The notes under the pieces: model-generated
The model's input: only the letters and a program-made list of their open reading frames with translations
What the model was told of the DNA's origin: nothing
Database searches by the model: none
In this document: positions 17,228-25,744 of the stretch, in pieces
Position numbering within the stretch: the stretch's first letter is position 1
Layout: each line of letters begins with the position of its first letter
From: Candidatus Nitrosocosmicus sp.
GTDB lineage: Archaea > Thermoproteota > Nitrososphaeria > Nitrososphaerales > Nitrososphaeraceae
Length of the DNA: 52,281 nt
Direction: 5' to 3'
NCBI GenBank assembly: GCA_029194465.1
Contig: JARFXS010000008.1
Location: forward strand, 1 to 52,281
Position numbers and translations under genes: made by a program

Positions 17228-18441
17228 ATGATGATGGATTCGGATTATTTAGATAATATATTTGATAAGGCTGTTATTGGAGCCAATTTAATTAAAAAAG
17301 AAAAACATTAACAATTGATTACGTTCCTGAAAATTGCCATTTAGAGATGAAGAGTCTAAAACAATCGCTACGTCTATTTTATCAGTCGTATTAAAAAATG
17401 GTAGACCTTCTAATCTCTTAGTTTTTGGAAAACCTGGAACAGGGAAAACTGCCGTTGTAAAAAATGTAATTACTAGATTAAAAAAAAAATCAATAGAACA
17501 TGGAATAGAAATTACGTTATTATTAACGCAAAGACTTCAAATACTTCTTACAAGGTGTTATATGATATTGCGGAGGATATAGGATTAATCGCTTCGACAA
17601 GAAATTAAAAGTCCATTTTACTGGTTTGTCTATGGGCGAAGCCACTGATAGGATCCTTGAATATTTGAAAAAAAATAATCTTCATGTAGTATTAATTATT
17701 GATGAGATTGATTCTTTGGTTGATAGGAACGGAGATGATGTTTTATATAACTTTACCAGAGCAAATGAACGTATGTTAGGAGATGGATTTGTATCTTTGA
17801 TAGGAATATCTAATAGTCTTACATTCAAAGACAAACTAGACCCGAGAGTTAGAAGCAGTCTAAGTGAGGAGGAAATAATATTTAATCCATACACAATAAT
17901 TCAACTAAAAGAAATCCTAAATGACCGATCAAAACTAGCATTTAATGAGGGATCCATTGGTCAGGCCGCGATCAATTTGTGTGCAGCAGTGGCCGGAAAG
18001 GAAAATGGGGATGCTAGAAAGGCAATTGATTTATTAAGAGTAGCGGCTGAAATAGCGGAAAGAGAAAGGGCAGATATGGTTACTGAAAATCATATACGAG
18101 AAGCACAAGAAAAGATTGAAAAAGACACCAATTATGAGGTTATCAAAAATTCCACAACACATACAAAATTGATTGTTCTATCTGTCATGAAATCTCAAAC
18201 TGGTATGACCGGAGATGTTTATGATATCTATGCTTCATTATGTAAACAAATTGAACATGATGCTCTGACTCAAAGAAGAGTTACTCAAATAATTAGTGAA
18301 TTAGACCAACTTGGATTAATTACCTCAAACGTCGTTAGCCATGGCAGGTATGGCCGTTCTCAAATAATCAAAATGGCTGTTTCTTCTGATACCGTATCCA
18401 AAGCACTAAAGGATGATAATTTTTTATCCATATTATTGTGA
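17228..18441 (+). pseudogene. cdc6: Orc1/Cdc6 replication initiator with four frameshifts in its AAA+ half
   Basis: The archaeal initiator binds ORBs and loads MCM. ATG 17228 begins MMMDSDYLDNIFDKAVIGAN. Four single-base shifts follow before 17640: after KEKH, before LPFRDEE, after ITLLL, and at AEDIG/LNRFDKK. Joined, they give a normal protein. Walker A is GKPGTGKTAVVK and Walker B VLIIDEID; sensor 1 is LIGISNS and the arginine-finger region is DPRVRSSL. The intact part (17626-18441) ends in the ORB-binding winged helix. Bases from 17763 onward are duplicated at 20352. As probably the only initiator of the organism it should be functional, so sequence error or an intact copy elsewhere must be considered. 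Confidence 0.88.
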
Positions 18442-18472
18442 TCGAATGTTCTGATCGAAAGACATGATCGAA
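18439..18472 (+). repeat. Three iteron-like TGATCGAA repeats with exact 13-bp period
   Basis: TGATCGAA occurs at 18439, 18452 and 18465. The first overlaps the Orc1 stop codon and the set precedes the small wHTH gene, with a TTGATCAA palindrome at 18494-18501. The set recurs at 20238 and 21028 and, inverted and partly altered, near 21518-21540. It is likely the operator of the wHTH gene or an iteron-like site of the origin region. Confidence 0.6.
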
Positions 18473-18521
18473 TGGACAGCTTTTAATAAATACTTGATCA
18501 ACAATGTTCTATTTGATAATA

Positions 18522-18797
18522 ATGAAATATAGAAGTAGAACAGAAATAACTGTCTTAATACTAGAAGCAGCAAACGGTGGGGCTACAAAGACAAAAATCA
18601 TGTACAAATCATTCCTTTCATATGCACAGTTAAAAGAATACTTTACAATGCTAATTGAGAATGCTTTGTTAGAATATGAAGATGGAACTCAAAAGTATAG
18701 AACAACAGAAAAAGGCTTACGACTATTAAAGATATACAATCAGATAGAAGAATTAATCCCAAGCACAATAAATACCTCTAATAAAGACATTTTTTAG
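18522..18797 (+). CDS. Small winged-helix regulator beside Orc1/Cdc6, copy 1
   Basis: Single-domain wHTH of about 91 residues (HTH_45-like): MKYRSRTEITVLILEAANGG, recognition region TKTKIMYKSFLSYAQLKEYF, wing EDGTQKYRTTEKG and a final helix LLKIYNQIEELIPS. An ATG at 18504 is in frame, but the paralogue at 3965 supports the start at 18522. It follows Orc1/Cdc6 by 80 bp, separated by the TGATCGAA repeats. It is the parent of the full copy at 21111 and of the fragments at 19432, 19507, 20236 and 21367. Co-location with the initiator suggests control of initiator expression or origin use (inference). Confidence 0.75.
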   Translation: MKYRSRTEITVLILEAANGGATKTKIMYKSFLSYAQLKEYFTMLIENALLEYEDGTQKYRTTEKGLRLLKIYNQIEELIPSTINTSNKDIF

Positions 18798-18888
18798 TAT
18801 ACTTTTCTAATTTTTTAAGTCATTTACTTTGTACAAGAACATATCTAAAATATTAGATTTATATCATTGAATTCAATCATATAATCTG

Positions 18889-19317
18889 ATGAATTCCAGA
18901 ATACTTGCTCCAGTGGATGGTTCTGAAAATTCAATGAGATCCTTAGATCATGCTTCCTTCTTGAGCTCTAAATTAGACTCAAAATTGATAATCCTATATG
19001 TACTTGAAATCCCTCCTTTCGTTTATATTCAATCGCAAAAACTAGTAAACTCTATAATGGCAGAGCTAGAAAAAGAAGCCAAAACTGTTCTTGAAAATGC
19101 TGTTAATAGAGTAAAAAACTATGGTTTAGAGCCTGAAACCATATTTTTGGAGGGACAAAATGTTGGGTCTATAATAATTGATTATATCGAGAAAAACAAT
19201 TTTGATTATATTGTTATAGGGAGTAGAGGTAGAGGGAAATTTAAACACGCCATACTGGGCAGTGTTTCTCACCGAGTATTACATCATAGTAAAATTCCGG
19301 TACTGGTAGTTAAATAA
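18889..19317 (+). CDS. Universal stress protein (UspA family)
   Basis: A 142-residue single USP domain, cytoplasmic and probably a nucleotide-binding dimer. It begins RILAPVDGSENSMRSLDHA and ends with the ATP-binding motif GSRGRGKFKHAILGSVSHRV (G-x2-G-x9-GS), so it should bind ATP. ATG 18889. Thaumarchaea carry many such paralogues, and the individual role is unknown. It lies between the two copies of the origin-proximal duplication and is not itself duplicated. Confidence 0.9.
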   Translation: MNSRILAPVDGSENSMRSLDHASFLSSKLDSKLIILYVLEIPPFVYIQSQKLVNSIMAELEKEAKTVLENAVNRVKNYGLEPETIFLEGQNVGSIIIDYIEKNNFDYIVIGSRGRGKFKHAILGSVSHRVLHHSKIPVLVVK

Positions 19318-19431
19318 ATTTAAAATAATGACAATGAATTAGGAAGTATTATTTATAGAAATCTAGTAGTTTTAGTTTTGCCTGTGTGATAATAAATGAA
19401 CGTCACTAATTTACATTAACTTGTGGTATTA

Positions 19432-19620
19432 TTTCTTCTATCTGATTGTATATCTTTAATAGTCGTAAGCCTTTTTCTGTTGTTCTATAGATATTCAACA
19501 ATCCAAGAATGCTTTGTTAGAATATGAAGATGGAACTCAAAAGTATAGAACAACAGAAAAAGGCTTACGACTATTAAAGATATACAATCAGATAGAAGAA
19601 TTAATCCCAAGCACAATAAA
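19432..19620. repeat. Palindromic pair of wHTH gene 3' fragments
   Basis: 19507-19620 is a direct copy of bases 18659-18772 (the 3' half of the small wHTH gene). Immediately before it, about 19432-19489 is an inverted copy of the last part of the same gene (complement of roughly 18698-18755). The two form a hairpin-like inverted repeat of ~55 bp arms. There is no start codon or complete gene; these are fragments. Confidence 0.85.
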
Positions 19621-19676
19621 ATAATTTCTTTAATTCAACCCAAATAACTAAACCTGTACAACATAATTATTTATTT

Positions 19677-19979
19677 TCAGGGTTTTAATTCATGACTTAT
19701 TATATCTGAAGTTCCCTCTTTGTATTTTACTATTACCGTATTTCCAACCTCATAGGGACATTGATTAATGCCTCTAGGATGATCAGTAGTATCAACAACA
19801 CAAATTCCTTCATTTTTGCTTAATATTTTAACTTCAGCGGTAACTTCGTCTCTGATTAAATTTTTAACAGGGAATACAAAAATACTCAGGACGATAAATG
19901 CACCTATAGCAATAATACCAAAAATTAATACTAGTTTCTTCGTTGAAGGTTCCGATGGAGTAGCAGACCCATAAGACAT
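19677..19979 (-). CDS. Small single-pass membrane protein
   Basis: 100 residues: a short Ser/Thr-rich N-terminus, one strong membrane helix (LVLIFGIIAIGAFIVLSIFVF), then about 60 residues outside with two cysteines (GICVV and NQCPYEVG) that could form a disulfide, and a beta-rich end (TVIVKYKEGTSDIISHELKP). I do not recognise a family. Function unknown. It lies in the spacer between the two copies of the Orc1-wHTH duplication and shows no sign of having been copied. Confidence 0.65.
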   Translation of the reverse strand: MSYGSATPSEPSTKKLVLIFGIIAIGAFIVLSIFVFPVKNLIRDEVTAEVKILSKNEGICVVDTTDHPRGINQCPYEVGNTVIVKYKEGTSDIISHELKP

Positions 19980-20235
19980 AAGATTATTGTCTGATTGTAT
20001 TTTAAATAATTATCGTAACCTGAACCCTAGAGACCATATCCTATATTTGTTTTCAATATAACTGAATAATTGCTTATATCCCGGTAAAATAGGTGAATTT
20101 GGTTCCGCAAATTCGTAATTAGATAACTAAATAGCCTAACAATGATGATTCATAGAGGTTTTCAATTACATTCTTAAAGGTCTCAATATTAGTAAATTTC
20201 AGATTTTTTTGTGGAATAGATTATTATGTTAATCA

Positions 20236-20351
20236 TGTGATCGAATGTTCTGATCGAAAGACATGATCGAATGGACAGCTTTTAATAAATACTTGATCAA
20301 CAATGTTCTATTTGATAATAATGAAATATAGAAGTAGAACAGAAATAACTG
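20236..20351 (+). repeat. Copy of Orc1-wHTH intergenic region and wHTH 5' end, truncated
   Basis: 116 bases repeat 18437-18552: the TGATCGAA iterons, the spacer and the first codons of the wHTH gene. At 20352 it jumps straight to the middle of Orc1 (17763). This is the joint expected when a unit spanning 17763-18552 is tandemly duplicated. No obvious microhomology is visible at the joint. Confidence 0.9.
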
Positions 20352-21030
20352 AAATGAACGTATGTTAGGAGATGGATTTGTATCTTTGATAGGAATATCT
20401 AATAGTCTTACATTCAAAGACAAACTAGACCCGAGAGTTAGAAGCAGTCTAAGTGAGGAGGAAATAATATTTAATCCATACACAATAATTCAACTAAAAG
20501 AAATCCTAAATGACCGATCAAAACTAGCATTTAATGAGGGATCCATTGGTCAGGCCGCGATCAATTTGTGTGCAGCAGTGGCCGGAAAGGAAAATGGGGA
20601 TGCTAGAAAGGCAATTGATTTATTAAGAGTAGCGGCTGAAATAGCGGAAAGAGAAAGGGCAGATATGGTTACTGAAAATCATATACGAGAAGCACAAGAA
20701 AAGATTGAAAAAGACACCAATTATGAGGTTATCAAAAATTCCACAACACATACAAAATTGATTGTTCTATCTGTCATGAAATCTCAAACTGGTATGACCG
20801 GAGATGTTTATGATATCTATGCTTCATTATGTAAACAAATTGAACATGATGCTCTGACTCAAAGAAGAGTTACTCAAATAATTAGTGAATTAGACCAACT
20901 TGGATTAATTACCTCAAACGTCGTTAGCCATGGCAGGTATGGCCGTTCTCAAATAATCAAAATGGCTGTTTCTTCTGATACCGTATCCAAAGCACTAAAG
21001 GATGATAATTTTTTATCCATATTATTGTGA
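20352..21030 (+). pseudogene. Truncated second copy of Orc1/Cdc6 (C-terminal half)
   Basis: It encodes 222 residues from MLGDGFVSLIGISNS (20362) to the end: sensor 1, the arginine-finger region, the lid and the C-terminal winged helix, but no Walker A or B. It could not hydrolyse ATP. If translated it would be a DNA-binding fragment able to compete for ORBs, but it has no evident promoter of its own apart from the copied wHTH leader upstream. Most likely a by-product of the duplication. Confidence 0.85.
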
Positions 21031-21366
21031 TCGAATGTTCTGATCGAAAGACATGATCGAATGGACAGCTTTTAATAAATACTTGATCAACAATGTTCTA
21101 TTTGATAATAATGAAATATAGAAGTAGAACAGAAATAACTGTCTTAATACTAGAAGCAGCAAACGGTGGGGCTACAAAGACAAAAATCATGTACAAATCA
21201 TTCCTTTCATATGCACAGTTAAAAGAATACTTTACAATGCTAATTGAGAATGCTTTGTTAGAATATGAAGATGGAACTCAAAAGTATAGAACAACAGAAA
21301 AAGGCTTACGACTATTAAAGATATACAATCAGATAGAAGAATTAATCCCAAGCACAATAAATACCT
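20352..21366 (+). repeat. 1015-bp second copy of Orc1 3' part plus small wHTH gene
   Basis: By eye this copy repeats 17763-18777 without a mismatch (constant offset 2589), and both encoded proteins are identical. It starts inside the Orc1 AAA+ domain and ends 11 codons after the wHTH stop region has diverged. Identity over 1 kb means the duplication is recent, under gene conversion, or an assembly artefact. Confidence 0.9.
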
Positions 21367-21368
21367 AA
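21111..21368 (+). CDS. Small winged-helix regulator, copy 2
   Basis: Identical to the wHTH protein at 18522 through ...EELIPSTINT, then a stop (TAA) a few codons earlier because the copy ends there. It retains the complete upstream region: TGATCGAA iterons, TTGATCAA and the TATA-like TTTTAATAAATAC. It is therefore probably an expressed second copy. It is followed at once by an inverted copy of its own 5' end, so the gene sits inside an inverted repeat. Confidence 0.7.
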   Translation: MKYRSRTEITVLILEAANGGATKTKIMYKSFLSYAQLKEYFTMLIENALLEYEDGTQKYRTTEKGLRLLKIYNQIEELIPSTINT

Positions 21369-21537
21369 AGGAATGATTTGTATGATTTTTGTCTTTGTAG
21401 CCCCACCGTTTGCTGTTGCTTCTAGTATTAAGACAGTTATTTCTGTTCTACTTCTATATTTCATTATTATCAAATAGAACATTGTTGATCAAGTATTTAT
21501 TAAAAGCTGTCCATTCGATCATGTCTTTCGATCAGAA
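21367..21537 (-). repeat. Inverted, slightly diverged copy of the wHTH gene 5' end and its iteron leader
   Basis: About 170 bases are the reverse complement of the region 18448-18617 (equally 21037-21206). Small differences exist: two bases missing near the start (TTTGTATGATTT for TTTGTACATGATTT) and three extra (GCTGTTGC for GCTGC). It diverges after the second TGATCGAA-type site. With the forward copy it forms long inverted arms around gene copy 2. The differences make a trivial amplification chimera less likely. Confidence 0.85.
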
Positions 21538-21662
21538 ATATCGATCAACTTTTCTTTACTATTTCATGATATACTTTAAAATTTATATATAGTAATATGT
21601 ATACATAATATAGTTAATAGATTTTATAAATATTATCTTTTTCAATTATTTTATGATACTAT

Positions 21663-21681
21663 TTCACTGCAATGCAGTGAA
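21663..21681. promoter_or_regulatory. Palindromic operator candidate upstream of glnK
   Basis: TTCACTGCA-A-TGCAGTGAA is an inverted repeat with perfect 9-bp arms. It lies about 20-40 bp upstream of the TATA-like TTATATAAAA (21703-21712), which precedes the GTG start of glnK by 24 bp. This is where an archaeal activator or nitrogen-responsive regulator could bind. It does not resemble the GGAA-N6-TTCC NrpR site. Confidence 0.55.
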
Positions 21682-21735
21682 CACATTGATGTTTTAAATA
21701 TGTTATATAAAAAATATGATGGTTGATCAATAATA

Positions 21736-22074
21736 GTGAAAAAGATTGAAATAATAATTCCAGACAGGGAACTACAAACTGTTGGTGCCGTTTTAAAGGA
21801 TAATAACATCGGAGGAATGAGTCACTATCGAGTTCAAGGAAAAGGAATATCTAAAGCCGAACCTGTTTCAATTGGGAGAGGTACTATGCAATACACTCCG
21901 GAATTTGTTCCTAGAACAAAAATTGAAATAGTTGTGAAGGACGATGTGGTAGATAAACTAGTCAATAACTTATTGGATACACTTAGTGATAAAATAGGTG
22001 GCAAAATTTTCATAACGGAAGCACAAGAGGCAATAGACATAAGAACAAAGGCTAGAGGCGAGTCCGCCATTTAA
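21736..22074 (+). CDS. glnK: PII nitrogen-regulatory protein (GlnK/GlnB family)
   Basis: PII proteins are trimers that sense ATP/ADP and 2-oxoglutarate and act on ammonium transporters and nitrogen enzymes. The 112-residue sequence has the beta-alpha-beta start KKIEIIIPDRELQTVGAVLK, a T-loop region RVQGKGISKAEPVSIGRGTM, the core FVPRTKIEIVVKDD, the B-loop KIGGKIFITE and the C-loop IRTKARGESAI. The T-loop lacks the canonical uridylylated Tyr context. It starts at GTG directly downstream of TATA, so the mRNA is probably leaderless. No amt gene is adjacent, so this PII may be a stand-alone sensor. Confidence 0.92.
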   Translation: MKKIEIIIPDRELQTVGAVLKDNNIGGMSHYRVQGKGISKAEPVSIGRGTMQYTPEFVPRTKIEIVVKDDVVDKLVNNLLDTLSDKIGGKIFITEAQEAIDIRTKARGESAI

Positions 22075-22165
22075 TATTTTAATAACATTTTGATTCCAAC
22101 CTATTATCTTATTAATATTATTATTTATTCATAATATTTATAATAATTGTTATTTTCTTAACTTC

Positions 22166-22291
22166 GTGGATAAACAAGTTTGGTGTTTTGTATGTAATTC
22201 GCTTAGATCCGTATGTATTCATGACAATTGCAATATACATTGTAGTCTTTGTTTTAAAATAAATCAAATTTTACTACAAAACAATATCTAA
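22166..22291 (+). CDS. Very small cysteine-rich protein, putative zinc binder
   Basis: A 41-codon frame starts at GTG (MDKQVWCFVCNSLRSVCIHD) and ends just before the convergent PhoU gene. It contains six cysteines: CFVC, a single C, C, and CSLC, plus two His. The CxxC pairs 22 residues apart suggest one zinc site. It follows glnK by 90 bp on the same strand. Tiny zinc-finger proteins are frequent in these archaea. No family recognised; existence depends on this cysteine pattern alone. Confidence 0.45.
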   Translation: MDKQVWCFVCNSLRSVCIHDNCNIHCSLCFKINQILLQNNI

Positions 22292-22293
22292 TT

Positions 22294-23370
22294 TCAATTC
22301 TCTCCCTTCTTTTCTACTTTGATTATCTCTCCTACAGTTTGATTCATAGCTGATTCTGCAATATCACTTGCATGTTCTACAGTTCTGCGTATATCTTCAA
22401 GTATTAATTTTACTCCTGCGTTGATGTTGTGACTATCGATATCCTTATTTTCTAACGAATCTAGGAACACCATGATCTCTCTTTCAATACCAAGAACGTT
22501 ATCTGATTTATCTGCAATTTTGTCAGCCAAATTATAGTCTCTTCTTAAGAAAGCCTCAACTGCAGATGTCAAAACCTCCAAAGCAGAATTACTCAATTTC
22601 TCCAATTTTTCGGTTATCAAAGAAGGGATTAAACTTTGAATTTCCATCGATTTTGAAGCAATTCTCGATGCATGGTCGGCGACTCTTTCGATACTTTTGA
22701 CAGTAACTCGATAGCTAAGACAATCGGAGGCATTTTTTAACCCTATTTCCTGCAATACTCTTTCATTATTAGTACCCATGACTAGATTTCTTAATATGTA
22801 AAGACTAAATCTATCCACCTCATCATCCGATCTGATCACTCCCATCGCTATATCATAATTTTTTTCTTTTAACGCCACCAAGGCATCTCTATGCATTGAT
22901 GAAGCAATCAAAAACATCCTCCGTACAGCCGTGTTAACTGATAATTCTGGTAGCGTTAATAAAACTTGAATGGTAATTATATCGGAGGAATCCGCAATAA
23001 TTTCAGTTCCTATCAAACTTCTTCTTACCACTTCTCTAACGGCCTCTCTTTGTATGGGTTGAATTCTTGCCGATTTCGCTTTTAGATTTATCAGGTTATA
23101 TCCTGATAAATACATTGAAACAATTTTTCTCTTTAGGGTATTGGGACCTTCATCAATCAATACCTGAGTACTAACTTCGTTTGTAGAGTCCTGTAATCTC
23201 TTCTCTTGCTCTGGAGTAATACATAGCGAATTGTTTGAACCTCTCGAGATAGAAACATGGTCACCTGCTTTAAGATTCATTTCTTCAATCCATTTTTTTG
23301 GTAATGATAAAATGTATGTGGATCTACCTGTAAATTGAATTTTTCTAATGTCCGAATTCAATTTATTCAA
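22294..23370 (-). CDS. PhoU-domain phosphate regulator with AbrB-like N-terminus
   Basis: 358 residues. Residues 1-50 are a SpoVT/AbrB DNA-binding module (IRKIQFTGRSTYILSLPKKW, LKAGDHVSISRG). The rest is two PhoU three-helix repeats, recognisable by RRMFLIASSMHRDALVAL / DEVDRFSLYILRN and LVEHASDIAESAMNQ-like helices (here RRTVEHASDIAESAMNQT). Archaeal proteins of this architecture are thought to control phosphate transport or Pho-regulated genes. Not adjacent to a pst operon in this window. ATG 23370. Good confidence in domains, moderate in role. Confidence 0.88.
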   Translation of the reverse strand: MNKLNSDIRKIQFTGRSTYILSLPKKWIEEMNLKAGDHVSISRGSNNSLCITPEQEKRLQDSTNEVSTQVLIDEGPNTLKRKIVSMYLSGYNLINLKAKSARIQPIQREAVREVVRRSLIGTEIIADSSDIITIQVLLTLPELSVNTAVRRMFLIASSMHRDALVALKEKNYDIAMGVIRSDDEVDRFSLYILRNLVMGTNNERVLQEIGLKNASDCLSYRVTVKSIERVADHASRIASKSMEIQSLIPSLITEKLEKLSNSALEVLTSAVEAFLRRDYNLADKIADKSDNVLGIEREIMVFLDSLENKDIDSHNINAGVKLILEDIRRTVEHASDIAESAMNQTVGEIIKVEKKGEN

Positions 23371-23547
23371 TAATATACTTATCTATTATTGATATATATA
23401 GATTCTTAATAATGATAGTTATTACATTGTAATTCAATACTATTGTTATATCTATATGAATCAGATCATATATCACATACTTTTTTCCCAAACTATATTA
23501 ATTTTCTTGATTAATAGATTATATTATGTTGATTCTAAAGAATAATA

Positions 23548-23757
23548 TTGACAGAAAATTCTGTCAGGCATATAGATACGATTAAAGAATTAGAGTCGCT
23601 CAAATACGAATATCAAATTCGTTGTAGCCATTATAGCTTAGAGTATTCATCTAAAGACAATATAATAACATGTTCAATTTGTGGAAAGATTTGGAATTTT
23701 GTAGAGAAAAAGGGATTTTCTAATTTAATCCAGGTTTATACTGCGGAAATAGATTAA
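23548..23757 (+). CDS. Small zinc-binding protein, unknown
   Basis: 69 residues from a TTG start: an N-terminal helix (IDTIKELESLKYEYQ) followed by a compact IRCSHYSLEYSS...ITCSICGKIWNF segment in which CxH and CxxC could bind one zinc. It overlaps the convergent membrane-protein gene by 4 bp. A TATA-poor AT-rich region precedes it. No family recognised. Confidence 0.55.
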   Translation: MTENSVRHIDTIKELESLKYEYQIRCSHYSLEYSSKDNIITCSICGKIWNFVEKKGFSNLIQVYTAEID

Positions 23758-24035
23758 CCTTTTTTTTTACCCGACAGTTTTTTTAACAAATATACTTTCT
23801 TAAATTTATTCAGTACAATTATTAAAATTCCAACTATAATAACTGCTAATGTTGCCTGAATAAATGAAGTCTTTAGAAAAGATAGGGAATCATTTTGATC
23901 TATTTGAAATTTGCTGATTGGGGCTATAACAAAAATAATAAAAATACATGCTGTCATGACCAGTATCCACATAAACAAGATAAAGAATTTGAGATCTAGA
24001 AAATTCATTTTTTCTCCTACTCCTACTCTATCCAC
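23754..24035 (-). CDS. Small two-helix membrane protein downstream of GlcNAc-1-P transferase gene
   Basis: Two membrane helices, FFILFMWILVMTACIFIIFVI and FIQATLAVIIVGILIIVLNKF, and a basic tail KKVYLLKKLSGKKKG (inside-positive). The GTG at 24035 overlaps the upstream gene by 8 bp. The ATG at 24008 gives MNFLDLKFF, avoids overlap and is preceded by GGAGTAGGAG, a Shine-Dalgarno-like stretch, so it is the better start. Translational coupling to the glycosyltransferase-family gene suggests it assists that enzyme (inference). Confidence 0.6.
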   Translation of the reverse strand: MDRVGVGEKMNFLDLKFFILFMWILVMTACIFIIFVIAPISKFQIDQNDSLSFLKTSFIQATLAVIIVGILIIVLNKFKKVYLLKKLSGKKKG

Positions 24036-25038
24036 TGGATATAATAAATTGCAATAATATTGTTATTAGTGCAAGTGATGACGAAAAGGTAGCTAATTTA
24101 TAAATTTTCATAACTATTTCTCTTTCAGAAAGTTTTCCATCCAACAAAATTAACCTAACTAGAGTGATAGGCGCATTCTTATCTTTTGAAGCCTGTAGTG
24201 TAAAATCTTCATTTAGTATAGTTGGTCTAGATTTCAATTCTCTATGTTCAACAATCTTTCTTACACTACTCAGGAACAAAAATGAGTTCATTATTGCTGG
24301 TAATAATGCAATGATTGCAATTATTTCTGATTTAGATGCAATTGCTAATGCCCCATACATGGCTCCCATCAATAGCGTACCTGAATCTCCTGGAAATATT
24401 TTACTGGGATATTTATGAAACATATAAAATCCTAATAAGGCCGCTAAAAATGGTATCTCGATCATAAGAATTTCTAGATCTCCAAACAAAAAGGTACTAA
24501 TAATTATTGGAAACATCGTTATAATCATGAAACCTGTTGCTACTCCGTTGAATACGTCTATCGAGTTTACTGTATTTCCTGCTAGTGGTATTGATATTAA
24601 TATTAATGGGATGTATAGGATTGGGATAAACACACTCCCAAAAATCACATTTAATTCGTTGTCGTATATGTGAAAAATAATTAAAGGTATTGAGGCTAAA
24701 ATCAATGCCCCAGGTTTAAACCATCCTGGCATTATTCTAAAATCGTCAATAATTCCTATTATGAAGGCAATAGTCGTAGTAAGTAAAATGCTTATTATCT
24801 CGGGATTCCCGGTAACAAAATATAAAATTAGCTCAGCAATGACAATGCTTAATAATAATATCGGCCCCCCGGGTCTAGGAACCTTGGGTTTATTTGGTTT
24901 GTGATTATCATTTACAACCAATCCTTTGAGTTTTAGAAATTTAATAAAACTTGGCATCAAAAATAGATTTATTAGAAAAGCGATAATAGATGCGATAACG
25001 GTGCCTATTACTAACTCTTCAAAATTAGGCAAAAACAA
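24028..25038 (-). CDS. Polyprenyl-phosphate GlcNAc-1-phosphate transferase family (MraY/WecA/Alg7-like)
   Basis: The integral membrane enzyme of 336 residues has about ten helices. Diagnostic sites are NKPKVPRPGGPILL near the N-terminus, IGIIDDFRIMPGWFKP (the DD metal motif), NSIDVFNGVATG (the NxxNxxDG-like loop, here NSIDVFNG), and GDSGTLLMGAMYGALA. In archaea this enzyme starts N-glycan assembly by moving a sugar-1-phosphate to a dolichol-type carrier, probably supplying S-layer or surface glycoprotein glycosylation. The substrate sugar cannot be read from sequence. Probably co-transcribed with the small membrane protein downstream. Confidence 0.88.
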   Translation of the reverse strand: MFLPNFEELVIGTVIASIIAFLINLFLMPSFIKFLKLKGLVVNDNHKPNKPKVPRPGGPILLLSIVIAELILYFVTGNPEIISILLTTTIAFIIGIIDDFRIMPGWFKPGALILASIPLIIFHIYDNELNVIFGSVFIPILYIPLILISIPLAGNTVNSIDVFNGVATGFMIITMFPIIISTFLFGDLEILMIEIPFLAALLGFYMFHKYPSKIFPGDSGTLLMGAMYGALAIASKSEIIAIIALLPAIMNSFLFLSSVRKIVEHRELKSRPTILNEDFTLQASKDKNAPITLVRLILLDGKLSEREIVMKIYKLATFSSSLALITILLQFIISSG

Positions 25039-25307
25039 CTATTTTATTATAGATTATCTATATATATAATATGGGTCAATTTAACCAAAAAACTACAGTT
25101 TTGTTTTTAAAGATAGTACAAAATTGATTCCATCGAAGTATCGCCTTAACACTTTACATATAAAACAAGAATATAGCACTGTCTAAGATCATCATATACA
25201 TACTAAATCATCCTTTTAATTTATAAAAAAAATCTATCTTATTTATGTATAATAGATATATTGTTAAGTTAATACTAGCATTCTAAAGTGCTCATTATAA
25301 AGTATGA
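25039..25307. other. Intergenic region between transferase and repeat-protein genes
   Basis: 270 bp of AT-rich sequence separating divergent genes. I see no coding frame, tRNA or clear palindrome. It must hold both promoters. Confidence 0.4.
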
Positions 25308-25550
25308 TTGTTTTATTTTTTCGTGCACATAGCAAATAAAATCAGTCCCATTCTAATGGTGTTTTTATTGATATCGTTTTCAACTATATATGCAAAATTT
25401 ACTCCTTCGTACGGTCAAATAAGTTTGGTTCCTGATAATTCATTGATCGCCCAAACTACTGACTGTATTACGAGTATGATGACTAGTGCGCTTATTGGTA
25501 TAAATTCTGATTGTACTGACAACCTAGATAAAACAAATTCAACAGCTCCA

Positions 25551-25744
25551 GACAAAGCCCCTGATAGTACCACTTCTGTATCTTCTTCAGACAAAGCCCC
25601 TGATAGTACCACTTCTGTATCTTCTTCAGACAAAGCCCCTGATAGTACCACTTCTGTATCTTCTTCAGACAAAGCCCTGATAGTACCACTTCTGTATCTT
25701 CTTCAGACAAAGCCCCTGATAATACCACTTCTGTATCTTCCTCC
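25551..25744 (+). repeat. 39-bp tandem repeat, five units
   Basis: Units begin GACAAAGCCCCTGATAGTAC at 25551, 25590, 25629, 25668 and 25706. The fourth is one base short (GCCCTG for GCCCCTG), which causes the frameshift. Each codes 13 residues. Confidence 0.92.

Noticed and set aside
17228..18441. Programmed frameshifting in Orc1
   Set aside because: Four shifts in both directions without slippery sites or a downstream structure; no precedent.
20229..20483. Minus-strand frame across the duplication joint
   Set aside because: It is antisense to Orc1 and its leader; the same antisense peptide appears at 17682. No family features.
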